Below are positions 1 to 6,456 of a stretch of DNA of 11,989 nt, one piece after another (position 1 is the first letter of the stretch; each line of letters begins with the position of its first letter). The notes under the pieces are model-generated. The model saw only the letters and a program-made list of their open reading frames with translations. It had not been told where the DNA came from and did not search any database. A program made the translations under genes and the position numbers. Source of the stretch: an uncultured Clostridia bacterium (GTDB lineage Bacteria > Bacillota > Clostridia > Christensenellales > Aristaeellaceae); assembly GCA_934647145.1 (NCBI GenBank), contig CAKUFB010000059.1:1-11989 (forward strand). The letters run 5' to 3'.

Positions 1-353
1 CCCTTCTTGAGCACCATGGGATTGGCGCCCGCGGCCACGTTCTTCAGGCCCTCGCGGATGATGGCCTGAGCCAGCAGCGTCGCGGTGGTGGTGCCGTCGC
101 CGGCCACGTCGTTGGTCTTGGTGGCGACCTCCTTCACCAGCTGCGCGCCCATGTTCTCAAAGGGGTCTTCCAGCTCGATGTCCTTGGCGATGGTCACGCC
201 GTCGTTGGTGATCATCGGGGAGCCGTATTTCTTGTCCAGCACCACGTTGCGGCCCTTGGGGCCCATGGTGATCTTCACGGTATCGGCCAGCGCGTTGATG
301 CCGCGCTCCAGGCTGCGGCGCGCCTCTTCGCCATACTGAATCTGCTTTGCCAT
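1..353 (-). CDS. groEL: Chaperonin GroEL (Hsp60), N-terminal 117 codons; gene continues beyond the left edge
   Basis: This is the N-terminal part of the ATP-dependent chaperonin that folds cytosolic proteins inside a double-ring cage capped by GroES. Reading leftward from the ATG at 353-351, the protein begins MAKQIQYGEEARRSLERGIN. It carries the equatorial-domain ATP-site signatures, GPKGRNVVL at about residues 31-39 and VAGDGTTTATLL at 83-94, including the conserved Asp86 region. Numbering matches the standard family almost residue for residue, so the start is secure. A strong Shine-Dalgarno GGAGGT (plus-strand 362-367) precedes the ATG. The gene lies 59 bp downstream of groES on the same strand, so the two form the usual groESL operon under the CIRCE element. 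Nothing looks broken; the truncation is only the window edge. Confidence 0.98.
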   Translation of the reverse strand, partial: MAKQIQYGEEARRSLERGINALADTVKITMGPKGRNVVLDKKYGSPMITNDGVTIAKDIELEDPFENMGAQLVKEVATKTNDVAGDGTTTATLLAQAIIREGLKNVAAGANPMVLKK

Positions 354-412
354 ATTAAATTACCTCCGATCAGTCAAGAGAAAAATTCGTTTGGATGAAC
401 GCTCGCGGCGGA

Positions 413-697
413 TTATTCCACCACGGCCAGAATGTCGCTCTGGCGCACGATGATGTACTCCTCGCCGTCCAGCTTGCACTCGGTGCCGGCGTACTTGGAG
501 TAGATGACCTTCTGGCCCACGGACACGTGCATCGTCACTTCCTTGCCGTCCACGTTGCCGCCCGGGCCGACGGCCAGCACAACGGCCATCTGGGGCTTCT
601 CCTTGGCGGAGGTGGTCAGCAGCAGGCCGCTCTTGGTGGTCTCCTCGGCCTCGACGTTCTTGATGACGACGCGATCGCCCAACGGTTTAATAGTCAT
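413..697 (-). CDS. groES: Co-chaperonin GroES (Hsp10)
   Basis: This encodes a 94-residue co-chaperonin that caps the GroEL cage; the length is normal for the family. The protein starts MTIKPLGDRVVIK, the conserved N-terminus of GroES. It has the mobile-loop region at about residues 16-36, with the GroEL-binding hydrophobic tripeptide Leu25-Leu26-Leu27 after Gly24, and the dome/core motif VGPGG near 58-62. It ends DILAVVE. An in-frame ATG exists upstream at 742, but that start would add 15 non-homologous residues and place it inside the CIRCE element. The ATG at 697-695 is instead preceded by AAGGGAG (plus-strand 706-712) at good spacing and fits the family N-terminus. groEL follows 59 bp downstream, so the two are cotranscribed and heat-shock controlled through HrcA. 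Confidence 0.98.
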   Translation of the reverse strand: MTIKPLGDRVVIKNVEAEETTKSGLLLTTSAKEKPQMAVVLAVGPGGNVDGKEVTMHVSVGQKVIYSKYAGTECKLDGEEYIIVRQSDILAVVE

Positions 698-731
698 ATA
701 AAGATCTCCCTTCTGAGGTGATTTCGGTCTG

Positions 732-758
732 TTAGCACTCACTTGGAAGGAGTGCTAA
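732..758 (-). promoter_or_regulatory. CIRCE operator (HrcA repressor site) of the groESL operon
   Basis: The sequence is a perfect inverted repeat, TTAGCACTC, a 9-base spacer, then GAGTGCTAA. This is identical to the established CIRCE consensus. It lies 35 bp upstream of the groES start codon, within the expected leader or promoter region. In known systems HrcA binds here and represses groESL until heat or misfolded protein titrates GroEL away. I could not identify a convincing matching -35/-10 pair for the groES promoter on the minus strand. Confidence 0.97.
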
Positions 759-818
759 CTTTTTACAGGCATTAGTTTAACCCAAATGCCCCGGAAGTAC
801 AAACCCGCACAGCGCGCG

Positions 819-870
819 AAAACGGGTGAAAACAGTGAAAATCAGTCAAAACCGCCAGCATGCAGAAAAA
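819..870. other. Helically phased A-tracts, probable intrinsically curved DNA
   Basis: A4 tracts start at 819, 829, 838 and 848, so they repeat every 9-10 bp, close to one helical turn. An A5 tract follows at 866-870, about two turns later. In-phase A-tracts are a known cause of sequence-directed bending. The stretch sits in the divergent region between the groESL operon and the dCMP deaminase promoter, in otherwise GC-rich DNA. Curvature is an inference from spacing; a role as an upstream element or nucleoid-protein site is possible but not shown. Confidence 0.55.
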
Positions 871-887
871 TCCTCTCAAATGCTCAT

Positions 888-901
888 TATTTCGCGAAAT
901 A
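888..901. promoter_or_regulatory. Perfect 14-bp palindrome, candidate operator
   Basis: TATTTCGCGAAATA reads the same on both strands with no spacer. It lies 76 bp upstream of the -35 box of the plus-strand promoter at 978-1006 and about 130 bp from CIRCE. A dyad of this size is a plausible binding site for a homodimeric regulator. I do not recognise it as the site of a named factor, and it is not followed by a T-run, so it is not a terminator. Confidence 0.3.
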
Positions 902-977
902 TCGTCGTGTTTACGTGAATGTATCAAAAAATGCGCCGTTTCCACGCATCTTTGCCCGGAAAGCGGAGCGGTTTGCG

Positions 978-1006
978 TTGATTTTCATTTTCCGGGATGC
1001 TATAAT
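978..1006 (+). promoter_or_regulatory. Sigma-A-type promoter for the dCMP deaminase / CPBP protease / glycosyltransferase unit
   Basis: The -35 box is TTGATT at 978-983 and the -10 box is a perfect TATAAT at 1001-1006, separated by exactly 17 bp. Transcription would start near 1013, only about 16 nt before the ATG at 1029 and almost at the Shine-Dalgarno sequence (1015-1020). The mRNA leader would therefore be very short. No other good promoter is visible before the next two genes, which overlap or nearly abut, so this promoter probably serves all three. Confidence 0.8.
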
Positions 1007-1028
1007 ATGAATAAAAGGAGTGAAGACG

Positions 1029-1508
1029 ATGGACAAATGGGACGCGCGATTCATGAAGCTCGCCGCGGAAATCGCCTCGTGGGCCAGCTGCTATCAGCCC
1101 AACCGCAAAATCGGCGCGGTGATCGTAAAAAACAAACGGATCATGACCACGGGCTATAACGGCGCGCCGGCGGGGGTCAGGACCTGTGTGGAGCGGGGCG
1201 AGTGCCTCCGGCGCAGGCTGAACGTCCCCTCGGGCACGCGCCAGGAGGTTTGCTACGCCATCCACGCCGAGCAGAACGCCATCATTCAGGCGGCCCGGCT
1301 GGGCGTGTCCATCGAGGGCGCGACGCTGTACTGCACGCATCAGCCCTGCTCGGTGTGCGCCAAGATGATCGTCAACGCGGGCGTGACGCGGGTGGTGTAC
1401 GGCGAGGGCTACCCGGACGCCTTCGCGGTGGATATGCTGAATGAAGGCGGCGTGCTGCTGGAAAAATACGAATGGGAGAAGCAGGATGGAAGCAAGGCGA
1501 CTGAATAA
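1029..1508 (+). CDS. Deoxycytidylate (dCMP) deaminase, ComEB type
   Basis: This is a 159-residue zinc-dependent cytosolic enzyme of the cytidine/dCMP deaminase superfamily. Members of this subfamily convert dCMP to dUMP, which feeds dTMP synthesis. The zinc and catalytic motifs are complete: His79-Ala-Glu81, with Glu81 as proton shuttle, and Pro106-Cys107-x-x-Cys110. The substrate-binding stretch GYNGAPAG is at 42-49, and extra cysteines at 53, 59 and 75 are as in dCMP deaminases. An in-frame GTG at 1020 overlaps the Shine-Dalgarno AAGGAG (1015-1020), so the ATG at 1029, 8 nt downstream of that site, is the better start. The 3' end overlaps the next gene by 23 bp, implying translational coupling. 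In Bacillus the homologue lies in the comE locus; the neighbours here differ, so a link to competence is not supported. Confidence 0.93.
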   Translation: MDKWDARFMKLAAEIASWASCYQPNRKIGAVIVKNKRIMTTGYNGAPAGVRTCVERGECLRRRLNVPSGTRQEVCYAIHAEQNAIIQAARLGVSIEGATLYCTHQPCSVCAKMIVNAGVTRVVYGEGYPDAFAVDMLNEGGVLLEKYEWEKQDGSKATE

Positions 1509-2466
1509 GGATCTGCGCGGCCCGGCCTGGTGCATGCTGGGCCACGCGCTGTGCATGGCGGTTCTGCCGATGCTCGCGCTGATCGCGGTGCTGACGGTGA
1601 AAATCTGGCCGGAGCTCTCCGCCTCCTTCGCTCAGGCGGCGCTCGACCCGCAGGCCATTTCCGAAAGGGCGCAGGAGCTGGTCGTGCGCGCGGCGAGCGA
1701 GGGCAGCTGGTACGAGACGCTGGCCTGCGCGCTCAACGTGCTCTGCGCGATCCTGAGCCTGATTCCCTTCGCGATTTACGGCGCGAGGCGGCAGGTGAAC
1801 CTGTCCCTGGCCCCGCGCGAGGTCACGATAAAGCGCGTGCTGTCGCTGATCGTGATGGTGATGTGCGTCAACGGCCTGGCCGGGTTCGCCAATATCCCGG
1901 TCGAGTGGCTGTTCAACCGGGCGGGCTACACCATCCTGTGGGACTTCCCGCTGGGCGATACGGCGACGGCGAAGACGATCATGACGGTCTACGCGGTGGT
2001 TCTCGCCCCGGTGATCGAGGAAATCCTGTTCAGGGGCTATCTGCTGGGCGGGCTGCGCAGGTACGGCGACCGCTTCGCCGTCGTTTCCTCCGCGCTGCTG
2101 TTCGGGCTGATGCACGGCAATCTCTCCCAGTTTTTAAGCGCGCTGTGTATCGGATTGCTGCTGGGCTATGCGCGGGTGCGCTATGGCTCGCTGCTCGTGT
2201 GCATGTTCGCGCACGCGGGCAACAACCTGCTGGCGCTCGGCCTTGACCTGCTGCCCGACTGGACGTCCCTGATCGTGATGCTGGCGATGATCGGCCTGGG
2301 CGTCCCGCTGCTTCGGCGCCTCCTGAGGGAAAAGGGCGAGCTGTCCGACCCGGCGGAGCTTCAGGCGCAGCGCGTGGGGCGCAGGCTGTGGCTGAACGTG
2401 CCGATAGTGATTTACCTGCTCGTCGCGCTGCGGCAGTTTGCCGCGGCCGTGCTCCCGCTGGGATAA
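1486..2466 (+). CDS. CPBP-family intramembrane glutamic endopeptidase (Rce1/Abi-like)
   Basis: This is a 326-residue polytopic membrane protein with the three CPBP motifs in order: Glu178-Glu179-x3-Arg183 (EEILFRG), Phe206-x3-His210 (FGLMH), and His243-x3-Asn247 (HAGNN). These form the active site of the Rce1/Abi family. Family members cleave within or near the membrane and act in prenyl-protein processing, bacteriocin self-immunity or envelope roles; the substrate here cannot be told. Hydrophobic segments occur near the N-terminus (about 15-35), around 75-100 and 115-135, and throughout the catalytic C-terminal half. An in-frame ATG at 1441 lies deep inside the upstream gene with no good ribosome site. 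The ATG at 1486 follows GGGAG (1474-1478) and gives a sensible MEARRLNK start. It overlaps the deaminase gene by 23 bp and the glycosyltransferase gene follows after 28 bp, so it sits in an operon. Confidence 0.9.
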   Translation: MEARRLNKDLRGPAWCMLGHALCMAVLPMLALIAVLTVKIWPELSASFAQAALDPQAISERAQELVVRAASEGSWYETLACALNVLCAILSLIPFAIYGARRQVNLSLAPREVTIKRVLSLIVMVMCVNGLAGFANIPVEWLFNRAGYTILWDFPLGDTATAKTIMTVYAVVLAPVIEEILFRGYLLGGLRRYGDRFAVVSSALLFGLMHGNLSQFLSALCIGLLLGYARVRYGSLLVCMFAHAGNNLLALGLDLLPDWTSLIVMLAMIGLGVPLLRRLLREKGELSDPAELQAQRVGRRLWLNVPIVIYLLVALRQFAAAVLPLG

Positions 2467-2494
2467 ACAATATGTTCGTGAGGTATTGGAACGC

Positions 2495-5400
2495 ATGAAA
2501 CTGACGAAGAGACAATATCTGCTGGCGGCAGTGATCGTCATTCTGCTGGCGGCGGTGGCGGTTATGTTCTGGCCGCGCGGGGGAGAGACCGGCGACGAGA
2601 CGGTCAACCTGATCAAAAACGGCGGCTTTGAGACGCTGGACGGCGACCTGCCCGCCAACTGGACGCCGGGCAAGTGGTTCGGCGACGAGGGCGTGAGCTA
2701 CCTCGAGCTGTCGGATGACGCCTACGAGGGCGAGCACTCGATCCTGGTGGAAAACGTGGAGGAGAACGACGCGCGCTTCGAGCAGACCATCTCCGTGCTG
2801 CCCAATTCCACCTATCGCTTTTCCTGCATGGTGAAGGCCGAGGGCTGCGACCAGTCGACCAACGGCGCGTCCATTTCCTTCAAGGACACCTTCACCTATT
2901 CCGATATGCTCTACGACACCAACGGTCAGTGGCAGGAGGTCGTGTTCTACGGCACGACCGGCCCCAGGCAGCGCGAGGTGACCGTGATGCTGCGCGTGGG
3001 CGGCTACGGCCGTCTGGGCGTGGGCAAGGCCTGGTTTGACAACCTGCAGGTGACCTATGTCAAGGCGCTTCCGGCCGGGGCCGAGGCGGCCTCTCTGGCC
3101 ACCAACCCGCCCGCGAAGGCTGATACCTCTGCCGTCGAGGAAACGGCCGAAAAGAGCCCCCTGCCGCTGATTTCCCTGTGCGGCGCGCTGTTCCTGGCGC
3201 TCTCGGCGGTCGTGTTTCTGCGCATGCACGGCGCGCAGGACAGGCGGGTGCGGCGCGCGGCGGTCGTGTATCTGGCGGCGCTGGCGCTCGTCGTGCGCGC
3301 GATGCTGGCCATGCAGGTGCGCGGCTATCCCAACGACATGAGCTGCTTCCAGGTCTGGGCCGACCGCATGTTCAGCGCAGGCCCGCTGCGCTTCTATTCA
3401 GACACCTCCTTCTGCGACTACCCGCCCGGATACATGCTGCTTCTGTGGCCGATCGGCGCCCTGCGCGCCATCCTTGGCCTGACGGGCGACAACGGCCCCG
3501 CCTGGCTCGTCACCAAGCTCTATCCGATACTCTGCGACGGATTGTGCGCGCTGGCGCTGTATCGCTTTGCGCGGAAGCGCGTGGGCGAGTACGTGTCCGC
3601 CTGCCTGTCGCTGGTGTTCCTGCTTAACCCGGCCTGCATCGTGGACAGCGCGATGTGGGGTCAGATCGACTCGGTGCTCACGCTCCTGCTGATCCTCGCG
3701 GTCTGGAACGCCTCCGAGGAAAAGTGGCTGCGCGGCATGCTGCTGTTCACCGCGGCCATCCTGGTCAAGCCGCAGGCGCTGCTGCTGGCCCCGATGGGCG
3801 TGGTCATGGCGGCCGCCTCGGTCGCGCGCGCCAAAAACAAGGGCAGGGCCGCCCGCGAGGCGGGTCTGGCGCTTCTGGCGGCAATCGGCGCGATGCTGCT
3901 GTTTTCGCTGCCCTTCGCGCTGAGCCTGCGTCAAGACCCGTTTACCTTCCTCAAGGCGCGCTACCTCGCGTCGATGGGCAATTACAACTACATGACCATC
4001 AACGCCGCCAACCTCTACGCCCTTATGGGCATGAACTGGAAGGCCATGGAGAACAGCGGCGCCTGGCCGGCAATCGCCTGGACGCTGTTCGGCCTGTCGT
4101 ATCTCTACAGCTGCTTCCTCTATATAAAGGGCGGCGAGCGGAAGCGCATCTTCCTGTGCTGCGCGCTGCTTCTGGCGCTGGTGTTCGCCTTCGGCCCGAA
4201 GATGCACGAGCGCTACGCCTTCCCCGCGCTGCTCCTGCTGCTCTTCGCCTATGCCCAGGATCGGGACGCGCGCCTCCTGCTGGCCTTCGTCACCTGCTCG
4301 CTTTCCACTTACCTCAACACGGCGCTGGTGCTGGAAAACCAGCATCTGCTGTCCTCGCAGGGTCTGATCAACGGGATCATTTCCTGCCTGTCGGTGATAA
4401 ACGCTCTGCTCCTGTCCTGGACGGGCTGGGATCTGTGCGTGCGCGGCCGCGCCGTGAGCATGGATTGCGTGACCGAAAGGCTGGGCGACCGGCACACCAA
4501 AATCTACCATAAGCTGCCCCACAACGCCATGCGCCCGGTGCTGCTGCGCGAGGATTCGCACCTGCACATGCGCAAAATCGATTACGCGCTGATGCTGGGC
4601 ATCACCCTCGTGTACGCGGCGCTGGCCTTTACAGACCTTGGCTCGACCGCCGCGCCCCAGACCCAGTGGACGTCGTCCATTTCGGGCGAGCAGGTGGTCT
4701 TCGACCTGGGTGAGGAGCAGACCTTCCACCTGACCTATTACGGCGGTATCTGCAATTCCACCTTCACCGTGGCCACCTCGGACGACGGAATCACCTGGTC
4801 GGAGGAGCGGCTGGCCGAGTACGATCAGGGCCAGATCTTCAAGTGGCTGTGGTTCACCCCGGTCGAGCGCGCGGAGAACGGCAAGTTCACGCGCCTTGAG
4901 AGCGGCTACCCCCTGCTGACCGCGCGCTATGTGCGCCTGAGTGCGCAGAAGGCCGGCCTGGTGCTGGGCGAGGTGGGCTTCCTGGACGAGGCGGGAAACG
5001 CGCTGCCCATCGCCTCGGTCGAGAGCTTTGGCGGGGTGGAGGGGCGCGCGAGCGACCCGGCGCTGCTGGCCGACGAGCAGAATACCGTGCCCGCCTATCC
5101 TTCCTACTATAACAGCATGTATTTCGACGAGATCTACCACGCCCGCACCGGCTATGAGTTCGAGCACGGCATGACCCCGTACGAGACCACGCACCCGCCG
5201 CTGGGCAAGGTGCTGATCATGCTGGGCATTCACCTGTTCGGCATGACGCCGTTCGGCTGGCGCTGCATGGGCGCGCTGGTCGGCGTGCTGATGCTGCCGG
5301 CGATGTACCTGATGATCAAGCAGCTGCTCAAGAAGACCGAGTACGCGGCGGTGGGCGCGTTCCTGCTGGCCGTGGACGCGATGCACTTCACCCAGACCCG

Positions 5401-6361
5401 CATCGCCACCATCGACTCCTACGGCGTGTTCTTCATCATCCTGATGTACCTGTTCATGTTCCGGTACTGCCAGATGAACTTCTACTTCGACGACTTTAAG
5501 AAGACGCTGATCCCGCTGGGTCTGTCGGGTGTGTGCATGGGACTGGGCATCGCCAGCAAGTGGATCTGCATCTACGCGGGCATCGGCCTGGCCGTGCTGT
5601 TCTTCTACACGCTTATCAGGCGCTACCTCGAGTATCGCCAGGCCATGCGCTCGGGCGGCAGCACGCGGGCCGAAATCGCGGCCAGGCGGCACTTCTGGGC
5701 GTACTTCTTCCGAACCGGCGCGTTCTGCATCGTGTTCTTCATCGTTGTACCGGTTCTGATCTACTACTTTTCCTACTACTGGTACATGAAGCCGCTGGGC
5801 GGCCTGAGCGTGAGCGGCGTGTGGCAGCGGCAAATCAACATGTTCAACTACCACAAGGGCCTGTCCAACGACACCCACTACTTCCGCTCGCCCTGGTACG
5901 AGTGGCCGCTGATCATCAAGCCCATGTGGTACTATTCGGGCACCGCGTTCATGCCGGAGGGCGTGATTTCCTCGATCTCCTGCATGGGCAACCCGGCGGT
6001 GTGGTGGGGCGGCCTGCTGGCGCTGCTGTTCGTGATCGTGCAGCTGCTGCGCGGCAAGGGCGACCGCACCTGCCTGTACCTGGTGATCGCCTTCGCGGCG
6101 CAGTACCTGCCCTGGGTGCTGGTGCCCCGCTCGACGTTCATCTATCACTATTTTGCGAGCGTGCCCTTCATCATCGTGTGCATCACGGTGGTGATGAAGC
6201 ACCTCAGGCAGCGCCGCTTCAAGGGCTATAAGGTATGCCTCGGCGTGTTCCTGGCGGCCGCGCTGGTGCTGTTCATCGCCTTTTACCCGCTGGAGTCCGG
6301 CCACCCGGTCGCCAGAAGCTACGCAAAGTACCTGCGCTGGTTCAACTGGTATAACTACTGA
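2495..6361 (+). CDS. Giant membrane glycosyltransferase: CBM-like domain, GT-C domain, discoidin-like domain and PMT-type (GT39) mannosyltransferase
   Basis: This 1288-residue protein is about twice the length of an ordinary GT-C enzyme. An N-terminal anchor (7-26) leads to a jelly-roll region at 37-190 that resembles CBM4/9 modules (NLIKNGGFE at 38-46, WFDNLQV ending near 184). An Ala/Glu/Pro-rich linker and a membrane helix (223-243) follow. The first multi-span GT-C module (about 250-650) has Asp281, DYPPGY at 308-313, MWGQID at 387-392, KPQ at 425-427 and HERY at 571-574. After another helix (697-715) comes a discoidin/F5-8-like beta domain (about 718-865, with RYVRL at 811-815). The PMT module has FDEIYH at 877-882, THPPLGK at 899-905 and D961-x2-HFTQTRIATID ending at Asp974. 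PMT-family enzymes transfer sugars from polyprenyl-phosphate donors to proteins or glycans outside the membrane. Donor, acceptor and activity of both modules are inferred. The ATG at 2495 follows GAGGT (2480-2484); the in-frame ATG at 2438 lies inside the protease gene. Confidence 0.85.
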   Translation: MKLTKRQYLLAAVIVILLAAVAVMFWPRGGETGDETVNLIKNGGFETLDGDLPANWTPGKWFGDEGVSYLELSDDAYEGEHSILVENVEENDARFEQTISVLPNSTYRFSCMVKAEGCDQSTNGASISFKDTFTYSDMLYDTNGQWQEVVFYGTTGPRQREVTVMLRVGGYGRLGVGKAWFDNLQVTYVKALPAGAEAASLATNPPAKADTSAVEETAEKSPLPLISLCGALFLALSAVVFLRMHGAQDRRVRRAAVVYLAALALVVRAMLAMQVRGYPNDMSCFQVWADRMFSAGPLRFYSDTSFCDYPPGYMLLLWPIGALRAILGLTGDNGPAWLVTKLYPILCDGLCALALYRFARKRVGEYVSACLSLVFLLNPACIVDSAMWGQIDSVLTLLLILAVWNASEEKWLRGMLLFTAAILVKPQALLLAPMGVVMAAASVARAKNKGRAAREAGLALLAAIGAMLLFSLPFALSLRQDPFTFLKARYLASMGNYNYMTINAANLYALMGMNWKAMENSGAWPAIAWTLFGLSYLYSCFLYIKGGERKRIFLCCALLLALVFAFGPKMHERYAFPALLLLLFAYAQDRDARLLLAFVTCSLSTYLNTALVLENQHLLSSQGLINGIISCLSVINALLLSWTGWDLCVRGRAVSMDCVTERLGDRHTKIYHKLPHNAMRPVLLREDSHLHMRKIDYALMLGITLVYAALAFTDLGSTAAPQTQWTSSISGEQVVFDLGEEQTFHLTYYGGICNSTFTVATSDDGITWSEERLAEYDQGQIFKWLWFTPVERAENGKFTRLESGYPLLTARYVRLSAQKAGLVLGEVGFLDEAGNALPIASVESFGGVEGRASDPALLADEQNTVPAYPSYYNSMYFDEIYHARTGYEFEHGMTPYETTHPPLGKVLIMLGIHLFGMTPFGWRCMGALVGVLMLPAMYLMIKQLLKKTEYAAVGAFLLAVDAMHFTQTRIATIDSYGVFFIILMYLFMFRYCQMNFYFDDFKKTLIPLGLSGVCMGLGIASKWICIYAGIGLAVLFFYTLIRRYLEYRQAMRSGGSTRAEIAARRHFWAYFFRTGAFCIVFFIVVPVLIYYFSYYWYMKPLGGLSVSGVWQRQINMFNYHKGLSNDTHYFRSPWYEWPLIIKPMWYYSGTAFMPEGVISSISCMGNPAVWWGGLLALLFVIVQLLRGKGDRTCLYLVIAFAAQYLPWVLVPRSTFIYHYFASVPFIIVCITVVMKHLRQRRFKGYKVCLGVFLAAALVLFIAFYPLESGHPVARSYAKYLRWFNWYNY

Positions 6362-6375
6362 CCACGCATACGGGA

Positions 6376-6422
6376 CAGAAAAATCCCCCGCTCCGGGCTT
6401 CCGGGCCGGGTGATTTTTTCTG
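6376..6422. terminator. Bidirectional rho-independent terminator between convergent genes
   Basis: A GC-rich hairpin, with arms 6387-6396 and 6401-6410 and a GCTT loop, has one C-C mismatch and one G-T wobble. It is flanked by an A-run (6379-6383) on the left and a T-run (6414-6419) on the right. The T-run ends transcripts of the glycosyltransferase operon. Read on the other strand, the A-run gives the U-run needed by the AraC-type gene, which stops at 6457. One structure therefore serves both units. Confidence 0.85.
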
Positions 6423-6456
6423 CCGGCAGTACGCCGCGGGGGAAAGCCGCAAACGC

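Noticed and set aside
413..742. Longer groES starting at 742
   Set aside because: The extra 15 residues do not belong to the family and the start would lie inside CIRCE. The ATG at 697 has its own good ribosome site.
811..860. GAAAAC-rich stretch considered as a CRISPR-like or tandem repeat array
   Set aside because: The units are only about 10 bp, imperfect and without spacers. Phased A-tracts explain the pattern better.
1441..1486. Upstream start for the CPBP protease gene
   Set aside because: It lies inside the deaminase gene without a Shine-Dalgarno sequence. The ATG at 1486 is well placed after GGGAG.
2438..2495. Upstream start for the giant glycosyltransferase
   Set aside because: It would overlap the protease gene and put a charged stretch before the clean membrane anchor. 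The ATG at 2495 follows GAGGT.
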